Of a stretch of DNA of 64,000 nt, positions 1-11,468 are shown piece by piece. Source of the DNA: Prostheceraeus crozeri (lineage: Eukaryota > Platyhelminthes > Polycladida > Euryleptidae); assembly GCA_907163375.1 (NCBI GenBank), contig CAJQUW010003607.1, forward strand, positions 186,001-250,000, given 5' to 3'. Both the position numbers and the translations under genes were made by a program. Position 1 is the stretch's first letter. Each line of letters starts with the position of its first letter. The notes under the pieces were generated by a model, which searched no databases, was not told the DNA's origin, and saw nothing but the letters and a program-made list of their open reading frames with translations.

Positions 1-1315
1 TCTGGAAGTCAAGGTTATGCGTGCGGTGCTACTGCCACTGCCTTTATGAGTCAGGAATGCATAGCTACTACATGTACATGCAGTTCTAGCAGAGAACATG
101 CATGTACATGTAACTTGAGCAGAGACTCTGATAGAGTCAGTCATTAAACATGTTTTGTAGGAAACAGAGTCATAGGCAACTGTAGTTTTTTAAATGTACA
201 TGCATGAATGTACATGCATGCTATGACTTGTAACTTGCAAGTTTTGTATGATGTATGCGAGTCATCTAGCTCAAAGGTGGGTAAACGTGTCTATAGCGGG
301 TCACATCACAGATCTGATTAGCTTTGTGATCAGCTAATTCTGCAGTTGGCTACTATAGAAATCAGAATTATTGAAATGATAATACTGTGATGAGTAGAAC
401 ACCACAACTTTTTGACAAAACATGAAAACCAAAAAGAAGATGATTAATACGCACATTTGCTATCGAAAACGATGCCTAACTAAAATTTTAACATGTTGTT
501 TGTTTTACGATTTCCAACATATTCTGTTCTAATTGAAACACATGCTTTCGGGCCTTTTCCCAAGTTTTCCACGGGGATAAATGTAGAGTTTCCAGATACA
601 TTAACCATGTACAGAAATTGTACCCACAAGTCTGAACCGGAGCAGGATTTCGGAAAGCTGAAACACTTGCTTAAATCCATAGAAAATATTACAAAAGTAT
701 ACCGGCAGTCTTTTAACAAAGGAAATCTGTTGATTTATAACGAATTCTGCATTTAAAGCATTTTACAAGATCTAGGTAAATACACAATAAATTGGGAATA
801 CATTGCTAGAAAATGAATCGATCTGAATGGAAGACAGTAGGCCTATTCAGTCTAAATGGGCAGACATGTTGAAGTTGTCAAATCATTACTTTGGCAGTTT
901 GTTCAATATAATTTCACTTGAAACTGACAGGTGAAGAAACTTTTGACGTCAATCAACTCAAAATTCTGTGCTCTCCGCTTATCATGATCTCTCTTACCTA
1001 TCCATTGTAGGCCTGAGCTGTCGCATTCACTCATTCTAGGAATATATATGAGTAGTTTAAATAAAAGTTGTTCTTCGTTCCTGTGGCATTCATTTTGAGT
1101 TCGATTGTAACGCACCAATCAGTCACCCATGAAATTTCATCTTGCATAAATTCAGATATTGCCTCAGAGTCGTCAGAGTCAATTGGAAGTGCAAGACTGA
1201 AATTATCAGCATACTGGGTTTGAATGGCAAATTATTTCATTGGTAAGAAGCTTTGAAGCTTTTACGTCTCTACTCCCCATACTTGGGGCTTGGACGGTGC
1301 TGACATAGTCAGACT
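1..1315. other. Gene-poor flank
   Basis: I see no recognisable gene here. The left 250 bases are rich in ACATGTACATG and GCATG words. An open frame on the plus strand at 493-756 (87 codons) reads like ordinary protein and includes NITKVYR near its end, but it has no family I recognise and no convincing splice sites, so it may be chance or a single exon. Confidence 0.4.
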
Positions 1316-1443
1316 TATGGAGCGTTGTAGTACTTTAAGTCCGGATGCCCTTCCTGCCGACTTCCAATGACACCTTCGGGGCTCGACCTCTGGACCAAAA
1401 GATCGCTAGGCCAAGCACTTAACCACTGTGCCACGGAGACCAC
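1316..1443 (-). mobile_element. tRNA-derived SINE
   Basis: Read on the minus strand the element starts GTGGTCTCCGTGGCACAGTG, a tRNA head. A box A-like TGGCACAGTGGTT lies at 1421-1433 and a box B-like GAGGTCGAGCCCC at 1378-1390. The part after the tRNA head contains GGAAGGGCATCCGG, a motif I recall as common in tRNA-derived SINEs of marine animals. A short body and no coding capacity fit a SINE copied by LINE machinery. The exact SINE family is not determined. Confidence 0.6.
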
Positions 1444-2751
1444 AAGAGATGATCGAAAAATACAGCGGAGATATGCGCTATATCCTCCTCGCTGAATTAA
1501 AACTTTTAGGAGAACACTTTGAATGATTGACATTAATATCACAGGCTTGACAGTTTGCAGGACGAACTATTACGATCGATAATGGACTGCTGAAGGAGAG
1601 TGCAACAATACTTCCAGCATTTTGTACTTTTATATTTTCAGTTTGATACTTTTTCGTCCCATACCTCCATAAGATGATATGCAGGCCTATAGATTGTATG
1701 AAGATGGTACAGTGGTGACGGCATTAGAATCATCAAAGTCATTTGAGTACATAACATCAAAGTTCGTTGCTCTATCTTCAAAATGTACCTTGCTTCTATT
1801 CACTTGCTGTCATTCCTACCATTGTTCTTTGAATTTGGTCCATTTATTGCCCATCCCAAAACGCATCTGGTTGAATATGGCTCATGCTCATCTTTACCAG
1901 CATCAATTACTACCTCTAAAGGTTTCATTGCCTCTGGTACATTTGCTCCTATCATCAATCCGACATCTGCGTCGATGTAGGAAATTGGCAAGTCCCTTAA
2001 ATGTTTCCATTTTTGCATTTGACTCCTACTTGGGAGATCATCTTTGGTAACGGGTAACTCAGGCATAGAGTATACAGAGGGAATATTTATGAACTTATTT
2101 TGATCAATCTCTGATACTTGTAGATTATGTATAACGCAAGTTTCTTTGGTACTCAATTTCTTCTCCATAGTAGTAAGTTTGATTGTCGCTTTCTTACCGC
2201 TTACACTCAACTGCTTAGCAAGATCCGCAGAAATAAAACAGTCAGAGCTGAAGTTATCGAGTCCAGCATAAGTTATCACACTTGCATCACTTCCTTCAAC
2301 ACGCACTCGTACAGGCACTAATGCCAAAGCGATGTTTTGATCGCTACCGGCCCATGTTTGCTTATTTCGATTTTCTTTGCAAAGTGCTGAGATTGCTTCT
2401 ACTTCAGAATTATCATCTTGCTCTGAACTTCTTATTCTAGGATTATCGTCGACATGAAGCGAAGATGGATGTAGTTTATTGCAGATATGACACCTAATTC
2501 TTTGTTTACATGCCTTAGAATAGTGTCCAGTGCGGAGGCATCCAAAGCAAAGTGCGTTCTCTCTCACGAAAATTCGTCTCTCTTCGGGAGACGTCGATTT
2601 GAAAGAATAGCATTCGTTCAAGGAGAGACTCTTTTCACCGCAAAAATTGCATACAGTTTCCTTGTCTAACCTTTTTCGAACGAACGGTCCATTATGTTCA
2701 GAATGAACACAACTTTCGCTTGCGTCAACTGTACCAGTTGCATGTCTGCAT

Positions 2752-4053
2752 ACCGTATTTCTTTGAATATGAGACGCCCTTGAATAAGGGACGCCCTCGA
2801 ATAAGAGACGCATCCGTGAGAGGAAAAAATTTAATAAGAGACTCCCTTGAATAAGGGACGCCCTCGAATAAGAGACGCATCCGTGAGAGGAAAAAATTTA
2901 ATAAGAGACTCCCTTGAATAAGGGACGCCCTCCAATTAGAGACGCATCCGTGAGAGGAAAAAATTTAATAAGAGACTCCATTGAATAAGGGACGCCCTCC
3001 AATTAGAGACGCATCCGTGAGAGGAAAAAATTTAATAAGAGACTCCCTTGAATAAGGGACGCCCTCGAATAAGAGACGCATCCGTGAGAGGAAAAAATTT
3101 AATAAGAGACTCCCTTGAATAAGGGACGCCCTCCAATTAGAGACGCATCCGTGAGAGGAAAAAATTTAATAAGAGACTCCCTTGAATAAGGGACGCCCTC
3201 GAATAAGAGACGCATCCGTGAGAGGAAAAAATTTAATAAGAGACTCCCTTGAATAAGGGACGCCCTCGAATAAGAGACGCATCCGTGAGAGGAAAAAATT
3301 TAATAAGAGACGCCCTTGAATAAGAGACGCATGTACAAAAAATAGACTGCTATAGACATATTACATGCAGGCTATTGTAATGTGGTAGCTACATCCGCCT
3401 GAGCGATTATTAGGCCTACTTATCTTAGTAAAATAAGTCAGTCTACTAGTAAATACCGGGTATCATGACCAATATTGTATAATATATAAGGCTTCTTGTT
3501 GTTGTACATGCAGTACATGCATGTTGTACATACGTACATGCAGGCCTACTTAAGGTTACTTCATCTACCATTTAAGGAGGCATTATACGGTAGCTTCCTT
3601 TGCATTTGGAGTCATGTACCGGTCGGTAACTTTTGCTGTAAATACTACTTGATTATCGGTATTTTCGTTTCGGTAAATTCAGTTCTAGTCTACATGTATA
3701 GTGGCCAACATGTACTGGTATATGAATGTATTAGATGAGTCTACAAGATATGCTATTACAAACCATAAAACTCCTTTCATTTCCAAAATATCTGAATTAT
3801 GATAAAGCGTATATATGTAAGAAAAATTACAGGCGAAATTTGCCCATGACATAGGCCTAAGTGAGGAATGCAAAGGTTACCTAAGAGAATAGTAGCAAAC
3901 AACTAAGACATCTTTTTCTAATGAAAGAATGAAAACTTGAACATTTGATAAATAAGAGACGCCCTTGAATAAGAGACGCCCCTGAATAAGAGACACATCA
4001 ATCAGGGATCTGAAAAAAATAAGAGACGCGTCTCTTATTCAAAGAAATACGGT
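2752..4053. mobile_element. Non-autonomous DNA transposon with internal minisatellite
   Basis: The ends are inverted copies: ACCGTATTTCTTTGAATA on the left, and the reverse complement TATTCAAAGAAATACGGT on the right. Both are flanked by AT (or TA), consistent with a 2-bp target duplication. Near both ends the words AATAAGAGACGC and CTTGAATAAG recur. The 67-bp minisatellite (2805-3330) occupies the left half, and the rest (3340-3945) is anonymous AT-rich sequence with no transposase. It interrupts the BEL/Pao gag region and is therefore younger than that element. An ISL2EU-like origin is a guess from the 2-bp duplication only. Confidence 0.7.
2805..3330. repeat. 67-bp minisatellite, about 8 units
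   Basis: The phrase GAGACGCATCCGTGAGAGG recurs at 2805, 2872, 2939, 3006, 3073, 3140, 3207 and 3274, exactly 67 bases apart. The last unit is short and variant. Two unit types alternate irregularly at the unit boundary, one with CGAATAAGAGA and the other with CCAATTAGAGA. The near identity of units points to recent expansion. The repeat is built from the same GAATAAGAGACGC words as the ends of the transposon that contains it. Confidence 0.95.
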
Positions 4054-4740
4054 ATGTATGCATGTTTCCCATCTGTTTCAATACGGTATATTGAAGATCT
4101 GTGACTTCCTGTGAATTCAGCTCTCCGAAAATAGGCATGTTAAGCATCCTTGCCTGTTGTTCTTCGACAAAGAGAGACAAATCAGAAAATGTGACATTTC
4201 TACCTTGTTCGATGATGTGGAACGCTCTACTTCGCCACTTATCTCTTAGTTTACAAAGTAAGTCTTCTGCTGTTTTTTTTTAGCATCATTCGGATTACTC
4301 AACTTCTGCAGGTTTCCAGAATTATCGTTTTCTTTGACGCTTTTACATTCCAAGAAGAACACACTAAACCTTTGAATGTCACTTTTGCTTTCTGGCTTTA
4401 GTTGAGGCCAGTCTTCATTTTTTTTTGGAAAATTGCATTAATTATTACATAATTGTTTCCATATTTGTCCTTCAAAGCATCTTTCGCTTTGGCATAGCCC
4501 TGAGAGGGAGTCATGTGCATATAGCTTTTAACAATTTGTTTCGGCAGATTTCTTGTGCACATTTCTAGATAGTGCAATTTCTCAGCATCATTATCGGATT
4601 ATCATTATTATAATTATTGACTTTTTATCCTTTGACTTTTTATAATCATACTTGACAACTCCTCTTGACATTTATTTTGATTGTCTTTGCAAATAGTCGA
4701 ATTGCTTCGATTATCAGTCATGTTCAAGGCACTTTCTATC

Positions 4741-6967
4741 TTGTCTTAAACCTATAGCCTAGATTCTAGCCTATATGTTTTGAAACCTATTGTTTCAATG
4801 AAACCTATAGTCTATATGTCGGCCTATTAGTATTAATGTTTAAACTTTCAATGTTTAAGAAACTTCACAGCATTAATGTCACACACCATTTACAGTGAGG
4901 CCTATCATACTCTTAATTCAATTTTATTACAGTTATTTGCATGCCTTAACTAAGTTACTTTTTGTTAACTACAATTATTTTATTGTGCATATAATTTACA
5001 GTACAATTTGTGCTATCAATAGTCGACATGTAATAATAATTTAAAGACCAGGTGGTCATGATTGTGTGTAGGTGGCCGACCGGTCTTCGTAATCAACGGT
5101 CGGGGATGACATAATTATGTCATGCTATAGTAAGTTTTAATTTTATCTGGAGCTTGTAGTTAGGCAAACTATTGGGCAATAGTAGTCATTGACAGTCACT
5201 GCTATTTAAAAAACCTCCGTTTAAAAGTCACATTCCTACTACATTGGATTCTTAGTAACATTCGTAAAAACCTCTAAAGTGATAGATTTAAGTAAAGCTA
5301 GGTTCTGTTTTAATTGCCAGGCTCCATCTATTTTCAATTCATGTGCGCGTTCTATTTGAGAAAATGCGGCATCTTCGCCTCTTTCCATCTCCGCTCCTGA
5401 AACGGTCTTAAAAAAGCATTTAGTCTAAATACATAGATTTTGTTACGTGAACAGATTTTTGAAAGACGTCCGAATGGTAGAGGGTCCTTTCTTTCATCGA
5501 TGTTAGCAAATAAGGATTACTGGTCGCTTCTGGCAGCCAATTTGAAACTCTGCAATTAACAAAAGGATCAATGATTTTTCTTTAACACTCCTTAAGATGC
5601 TGATATATTATAGTGAAATATATCACAGGAGGCCTAATTATGATAATTTCAAAATTGCAGAATAGTTGTTTGTGATAGAGAAATTTCAGCAAATCTTGGC
5701 ATCACCGACTTTTTCAAATCTTAAGTGCTCGTCGGCGGCCATTTTGAAAAAAGTCTGTCATATGCTAACGGTTCCCACGATCTGTTTAGATCAGCTCTTG
5801 AAAACTAATCAGATAGAGGAGCATGTTTCTGAAAGAATCGTGAGCGGTGGAGGACTTTATAGTTATTTTCTCAAATATCTACTTTTTGTTGACATTTTGA
5901 AAAAGCTGTTTCAGTTTACATTGCAATCCACGATTTTTTTAAAAATCGTCTAAAGATGCTTCAATGAGTTGTAGAAAGATATATTGCATATCAATGGGGG
6001 GTTGTGAAGATGTTAATGGATATGAACTAGGCCAACTGATGATTCCTGATAGGTCTATCGGATAAAATGGGAGATATTCAGGCCCGGTCCCTATCTTCAA
6101 ATTAAAATACAACTATAAACAAGCTGTCTTCAAATTTATAGAATGTAGAAATATGGCATACATCAACAGTATTGATAGATAATATGAAAGAATGGTTTCT
6201 TCATTCTTACGAGCAATATGTCGACACGCCTGCCCACAGGCTATTCGAAAAGCAAATTACCATGAACCAGGGATGCAGAGTTGGTTATTCCAAGACCCAC
6301 CTCCGTACCCGTCTCAGACATAGACAAGAAACCCGGCTCCCAGCAAAAAAGGTCGTCCTGGCCTCCACAACCCTAAGCAGGACTGTGAAATCAGCTTTTC
6401 CTACAGCCTCACCAACTTCCGAGGAAAAAAGCCGTCTCCGAACAACATCGCATCTACAGCCCTGCGAAATTCACGCTCACAAAGCGTGAAGTGAGCGGCT
6501 TAACGTAATTACAAATGAGTCAACAAAGAGAAACGTCAAATGAACTAGGGACTGATTGAACGTAAAAATTGCCTCGTTTCAATGCATTTCCATCTACACT
6601 GAAAGGGTGATTGAATTTCAAAAAGAATCTCAAATTTGATGATACATAGTAAGGGAATTCATTTCTGCTTTGATATTCTGGGTGGAAAGAATGACTTGAT
6701 AAAGAGAGCTAAAGATGACTCCAATGTTAATTGCAATTATCTCACTGAACAAACAACAATGCTGTATTTCTAATAATTGCTGCGAAAGAGTGCAACAATG
6801 AAGTTTGATATCTTTATTAAATTATTCTTTGACTGTAGAAATTGTCATTAGTGCGAATATCACACTTCAGAAAAGTGAGTTTCATAATTAGTTTGTTGAC
6901 CTCTGCTCCGATTGCGTTCAGAGCCATCGTCTGAACAGACTTTTAGTTCACATGAAATTGTTGCAGT
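4741..6967. other. Intergenic stretch without recognised gene
   Basis: AT-rich sequence with no recognised coding region. The part next to 4740 could include terminal or leader sequence of the BEL/Pao fossil, but no repeat pair was found. A plus-strand open frame at 6172-6489 is richer in C than its surroundings and has no family resemblance that I can name. A palindromic TGACATAATTATGTCA lies at 5107-5122. Confidence 0.4.
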
Positions 6968-6987
6968 GTCATATTTTCTTTTTTCAA

Positions 6988-7613
6988 CTTATTTATTTAT
7001 TTAGTACACCAATAAGTGCAATGAGCACCAAGGCAACACAGGAAATACATTCAGGAGGGAACAATTGGAAGTTACAATAAAACACAAAAAGCTTTCGTTT
7101 AAACTGTTTCACCGTTTCACTGTACACAATATCGTCGGGGAGGCGGTTCCAGCCATCTATGATGCGATGGGAAAAGGAGGATAGGAGATAATTCAGATTT
7201 GTTGGGTGGCGGAAAATTTTGTAGTTATGTCCACGGGTTCGGGAAACACTAAAGGTGAGGAAGGAATTAGGATCACTTGGAGTAAGGTATTTTGAACACG
7301 GTTGTAAGGTCCATAATCCGACGACGACATTGTAGTGTTGGGAGTTTCAGAGCTCTCAGTCTTTCTTCGTAGGGTAACGAGGATAGACCACGGATGCTTT
7401 TGGTGAATCGACGTTGTACACGTTCGATAGCCAGAATGTCTTTGTTCAGGGATGGATTCCAGACTGGGATGGCATATTCGAGGTGAGGGCGGACCAGTGT
7501 CTTGAAGAGACGAATAAGCAGATCGGCGTCCCGAGAGACGAATGTCCTGAGGATGGCAGATACAATGCGATTCGCTTTCTGAACACAGGTCAGAATGTGC
7601 CGAGAGTTATCGT
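6988..7613 (-). mobile_element. CR1/Jockey-type LINE, 5'-truncated 3' end
   Basis: On the minus strand the translated fragments read VRPHLEYAIPVWNP, RVQRRFTKSI, LPYEERLRALKL and LPDDIVYSETVKQFKRKL, the standard C-terminal part of LINE reverse transcriptases in the CR1/Jockey group. The 3' end is a short AATAAATAAATAA tail. The coding part is decayed. Copy B of the duplication lacks it: TTTTTTCAACTTAT runs directly into CATTTAATT there, so this insertion happened after the duplication. A TTAT target duplication is visible. Confidence 0.8.
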
Positions 7614-7989
7614 TTAATTATAATCGAATATCGGTAATGATCGTGAGATATTGGGAACTGGTCAGTGACACGCCCCTTAATGGAAACAAGTTTCAAATTC
7701 TCAAGGAAAAATATTATAAAAACGGCAGCAGAAAATGAATTTTCAGTCACTTCTGCTGTACTCAGAAAGCGTTGAAAACAATTCCTTGTGTCAGGTAAGA
7801 GTATCGTTGTATTGCCAGCCCTATGCTCTCTTTGATTTTAGGCAAAATCTTGATCGTCAAATTTACTCTTTACTTACTAAATTTACAGAGATGGAAGCAT
7901 CAAAATTGCTTAACACTTGTGCAACTGCGATGTTGTACAAGCGTTGTTTTCTGTGACTGGCAACATTTCACACCTTGAAAACATAGAAT

Positions 7990-8795
7990 AGAATAAGCGT
8001 TCATTGAAATACAAAAGAACCCCAAATGAGAATCGGAGGAGGTCCGCGAAAAATTAACAGAAATAATGAACTGCAAACACCGTGCATCACTTGAGTGATT
8101 CATTATACAGAATAGAGCACGAAAAAGTAAAGCCATTTTGTCTTCGCATTGTTCGTACATGAGGCAACACTATTCGTCCACTGTGTGAAGACATATCAGG
8201 AACACTATCATGTAAGATATGATTTTCACAAAATATAGCATTTTTGAAGAGTTTTAATGTGAGCTGCTTTCTAAGGTGAAGAAAATTTAGGATATCACAG
8301 TCTTTGCATGTTTTAACATCTATAACATGGATGATACGAAAAGCTCGCTTCACAACACTCATGCATTTTGAGTCAAGAATAATGCCAGGATGAATAAAAA
8401 CAGGGGAGGCATAGTCCAAAATAGATTGAATAATGGATTTATATACAAGAATCAGTTTATCATGAGACAAAATAGGTTTCAGAATACGCATTATATGCAA
8501 TCTTTGCGACACTTTTTTAAAAATGAAATCAAAATGATCAGACCATGTCAGCTTTTCATTAAAAATCAAGCCCAAAACCTTAATTGCATGTACATTCGCC
8601 ATATTTGGAACTGGAGAAACAGGTGCTTGAAAAAAATTAACAGTCAGAACTTAAGATTTGGCAAAATTTATTGACATTCCGTTTTGCGAACATCAACTTC
8701 GAAAATGTTCAATTTCCTCATTTACGCAACACAAATCATCACATGACAAAATATGGTACTTAATAATGATGCATTGAAATATTGAGTCATCGGGT
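7990..8795 (-). mobile_element. CR1-type LINE 3' fragment (copy A)
   Basis: The minus-strand frame at 8087-8602 encodes the C-terminal part of a LINE ORF2: KVLGLIFNEKLTWSDHF, RILKPILSHDKL, YASPVF, HILHDSVPD, GRIVLPHVRT. Upstream, in a partly broken frame, DDSIF (about 8785) is the catalytic DD block of the reverse transcriptase. The fragment therefore starts at that motif and is 5' truncated. The 3' end has ATTCTATTCTATG, close to the ATTCTATG octamer tail typical of CR1 elements. The copy in the other duplicate is shorter by an internal deletion. Confidence 0.85.
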
Positions 8796-9479
8796 TACAC
8801 AAAATTTTATGAGCAGGATACTTACGAAGCCATGAATCGAACATTTAAAACTAATTTTGAGACTTTTTCTTCATTTCTAATAGAATTTCATGCATAGTTT
8901 TTTCATAAATTATAGCTATGGCTAGCCACTTCAGGTGTTCCGAAACTCGTAGCATTACTAGACATTTGCAAATCTGATATTAAGTACCACATGAACAACA
9001 GGCGGACATTAGGGATTCTCAAGTCTCTCGTTATCTTACGTGAAAAGCATGACCTTAGCCAGCAAAAAGATTTTGTATCAACCCTTTATTTATCGTGGTA
9101 GTTATCAAGTCTTCCTTTTTGCTTCTTTTAATATCTAGGTTAATTACTCAATTGTTTCATATCTCTAAGTCTGATGGGTTTGCATGCTCTCAATTTTGTT
9201 CACAGTCTTAGTATAATTACTCTATAAGCTATATTTTAAAGTTTGTATTCAGTCCAATGTTTGCACTTGAACAAGAGTGGACGAAATGCATTGTGCAAAG
9301 TAATAGTTTTGACTTTCTTAAAATGAATTTAGTGGCATTATTTATATATATAAATTGTGTAAAGAGGAATCATTTTTTATAGAAATTCTTGAAGTTGAAA
9401 GTGATGTCTACCAGCTGATTGTAGAACTACAAGAAGCTCAACTTTATCTTAGTGAATGAGGAGAGATCACTACATAGAG

Positions 9480-10685
9480 CAGGGTTGGAACCGAGACCGG
9501 CTGATCGGCCCGGTCGATCGGTTGGGTTGTGTCGGTGTAAGTCGATTGGTCGACCGGCCCCGTTCGAAAACCGCGCTGTCAATCAATCGGCATCAATTAT
9601 CAACATTGATCGATCAGACAAAGACTGTAATGTACTTTATATACTACTTACTAGACATATTTAGTATGTCCCGGATAGATGATCCGTGGCATATGTTTAA
9701 GATCGATACTACGATTGTTTAAAAAACATCATAATACCCAAGTGTTTCGTGATCTTGTCTACTCCCATGCTTGCCGTTCTCAAAATTCGCATGTGCTGAA
9801 ACTACTGTATGCTAACTTAGACGTATCAAAAGTTGTCAGGTGCTAGGCCTGCTAACTTATTTAAATTGAAATTATTCATATGTGGACGAAAGCGCATCCG
9901 CATCATACAGAAATAAGCTTATCGAATTCAGGATAAAATACTATTTTTTTTGCTATTATATACTATTTTTATATATACTATATATATATTATATACTATA
10001 TATACTATTTTTTTTATTAAGTTTGCCCATAAAGACTGATCCACATCCTTGCTAATTAAGTGATGGGCCGAATCCACTGACACAGAAGTCAAAATTGACA
10101 CAGTAGCAACTTCTTCCATAAAACTATTTAAGAAAAGGACGTGGCTTGCGGTCAATCATGTATGGTCTACATGTTCACCACAATCCGCTATTCATTGCTT
10201 CTTTTAGAATGACTAACATCTCAATAGGCTTAATTCACTCATTGAAAAAACACATGTGAGATAACACTTGTCGTTCAGATTGATGAAACATGCCTTGGCT
10301 CATTTGTTTCATCATATTTATTTATTTTATTCAAGTAAGCAATGTCTACAATCAAATAATTTCAAAACCAGTTTAACTGCAGAAGATAAACAAATATTCA
10401 AATGAATAGATTCAATGAATAGAATAGATAGCGCGTAGCACCTTCGGAAAAATACTGAAAAAATATTGACATCACAAATTTCAAAAAGGTTGAGAACAAG
10501 GACCTTCAAATTGCAAACCGAAGAACCCTTTGTGGCATCTGTTTGAATGACAAAGTGTAAAATATTAAAGGACTATCATAACCATCCGGTTGGTTTTGAT
10601 CTGTCATCCGGCTGGTTGAGTTGAGTTCGTCTTGCCGGTTATCGGTTGGGTTGGGTCAGAAAATTCCTGACCGGTTCCAATCTTG
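9480..10685. mobile_element. hAT-like non-autonomous element (copy A)
   Basis: The left end is CAGGGTTGGAACCG and the right end, reverse-complemented, is CAAGATTGGAACCGGTCAGG. Flanking octamers are ACATAGAG (9472-9479) and ATATAGAG (10686-10693). In the paralogous copy both octamers are ACATAGAG, so this is an 8-bp target duplication with one later change. Eight-base duplications plus CAGGGTTGG-like ends are hAT traits. No transposase domain is visible inside. The interior has CCGGTTGGGTTG-type repeats near both ends and an AT microsatellite at about 9931-10019. Confidence 0.75.
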
Positions 10686-11468
10686 ATATAGAGCATTCTT
10701 CTCGAAAAGAGAACAATACAATAGTTTGTTGCCTTTATCACACACAGTCAATCACTCACATGTTTCATATTTACAGATGTAAAAATGCATTCTGTACTTG
10801 GCTAAATCCATTTTATGCAACAATATTGTGGGCGAATGAGTTCTTGCACAAGTCATTGTGTTCGTTCAATACATTACTGGTGTCTTCTGACCGATAATTT
10901 TGTGGTCTCGATCAGATGGACATTTGTGGTCGTTTTACAAGATTCTGATGTGATAATCATTGTCTTATCAAACAAAATTTCGTATGCATGACTACAATAT
11001 GATCCTTGATAATTCCGTAGGTTTTCATGAAATTCGGACAAAAAATGTGGCTTCAGCAACAATTGAAATTTAGTCATGTAAAGAAAGTAGAAACATAATT
11101 TCTAAGTTGCGAAATGTGCATCGGTCAGAAGACAATTTTCGTGGGACAAAGGCCAATTGACAAGAAAGTCTTCAATCAATGTAAATGCAATCCTGAATTG
11201 TAGTCTGGCTAAAAGTACGGCTCATGCGCTTTCTGATGATACATAACTTTATTTGTTAAATTCAAGGAGACACAACGAAATTGCTTCCCGAAGATAGAAT
11301 ACCTATGTTGGGACAGGCTTTTTTGGTACTTTTTCTGCCTTGAGCTGAAGAAGCTCTCATGAACCATCCCAAATGCTTTGTAATTTAGAAGTAGACGTGC
11401 GTGTGACGCACATTTTCTCTCCATCATTTCGATTCCTTAACAAAATGTCTTCAATTGTTTCTTGCAGT

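Larger units (their letters stand above)
1790..4740 (-). mobile_element. BEL/Pao LTR retrotransposon fossil, gag-protease part
   Basis: Old, broken BEL/Pao-type element on the minus strand. The visible parts are the gag C-terminal region with a CCHC zinc knuckle (CFGCLRTGHYSKAC) and the start of pol with an aspartic-protease-like region (AGLDNFSSDC), followed by a typical BEL/Pao linker. An upstream gag region lies at roughly 4060-4740. Reverse transcriptase, RNase H and integrase are not seen, and no LTR pair was found. A DNA transposon (2752-4053) sits inside gag. It carries several breaks and is clearly a fossil. Confidence 0.8.

Noticed and set aside
1679-2050. Plus-strand 123-codon frame
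   Set aside because: Antisense to the BEL/Pao fossil, no domain.
2805-3330. Regular repeat array as a CRISPR locus
   Set aside because: The units are head-to-tail and uniform at 67 bases without unique spacers, and they sit inside a eukaryotic transposon.
9452-9722. Two overlapping plus-strand frames identical in both duplicates
   Set aside because: They run across the end of the hAT-like element and its GC-rich terminal repeats; overlap in two frames and lack of motifs indicate chance.
11209-11427. Minus-strand 72-codon frame identical in both duplicates
   Set aside because: Identity is explained by the recent duplication. The frame lies in the upstream region of the secreted-protein gene and has no domain.
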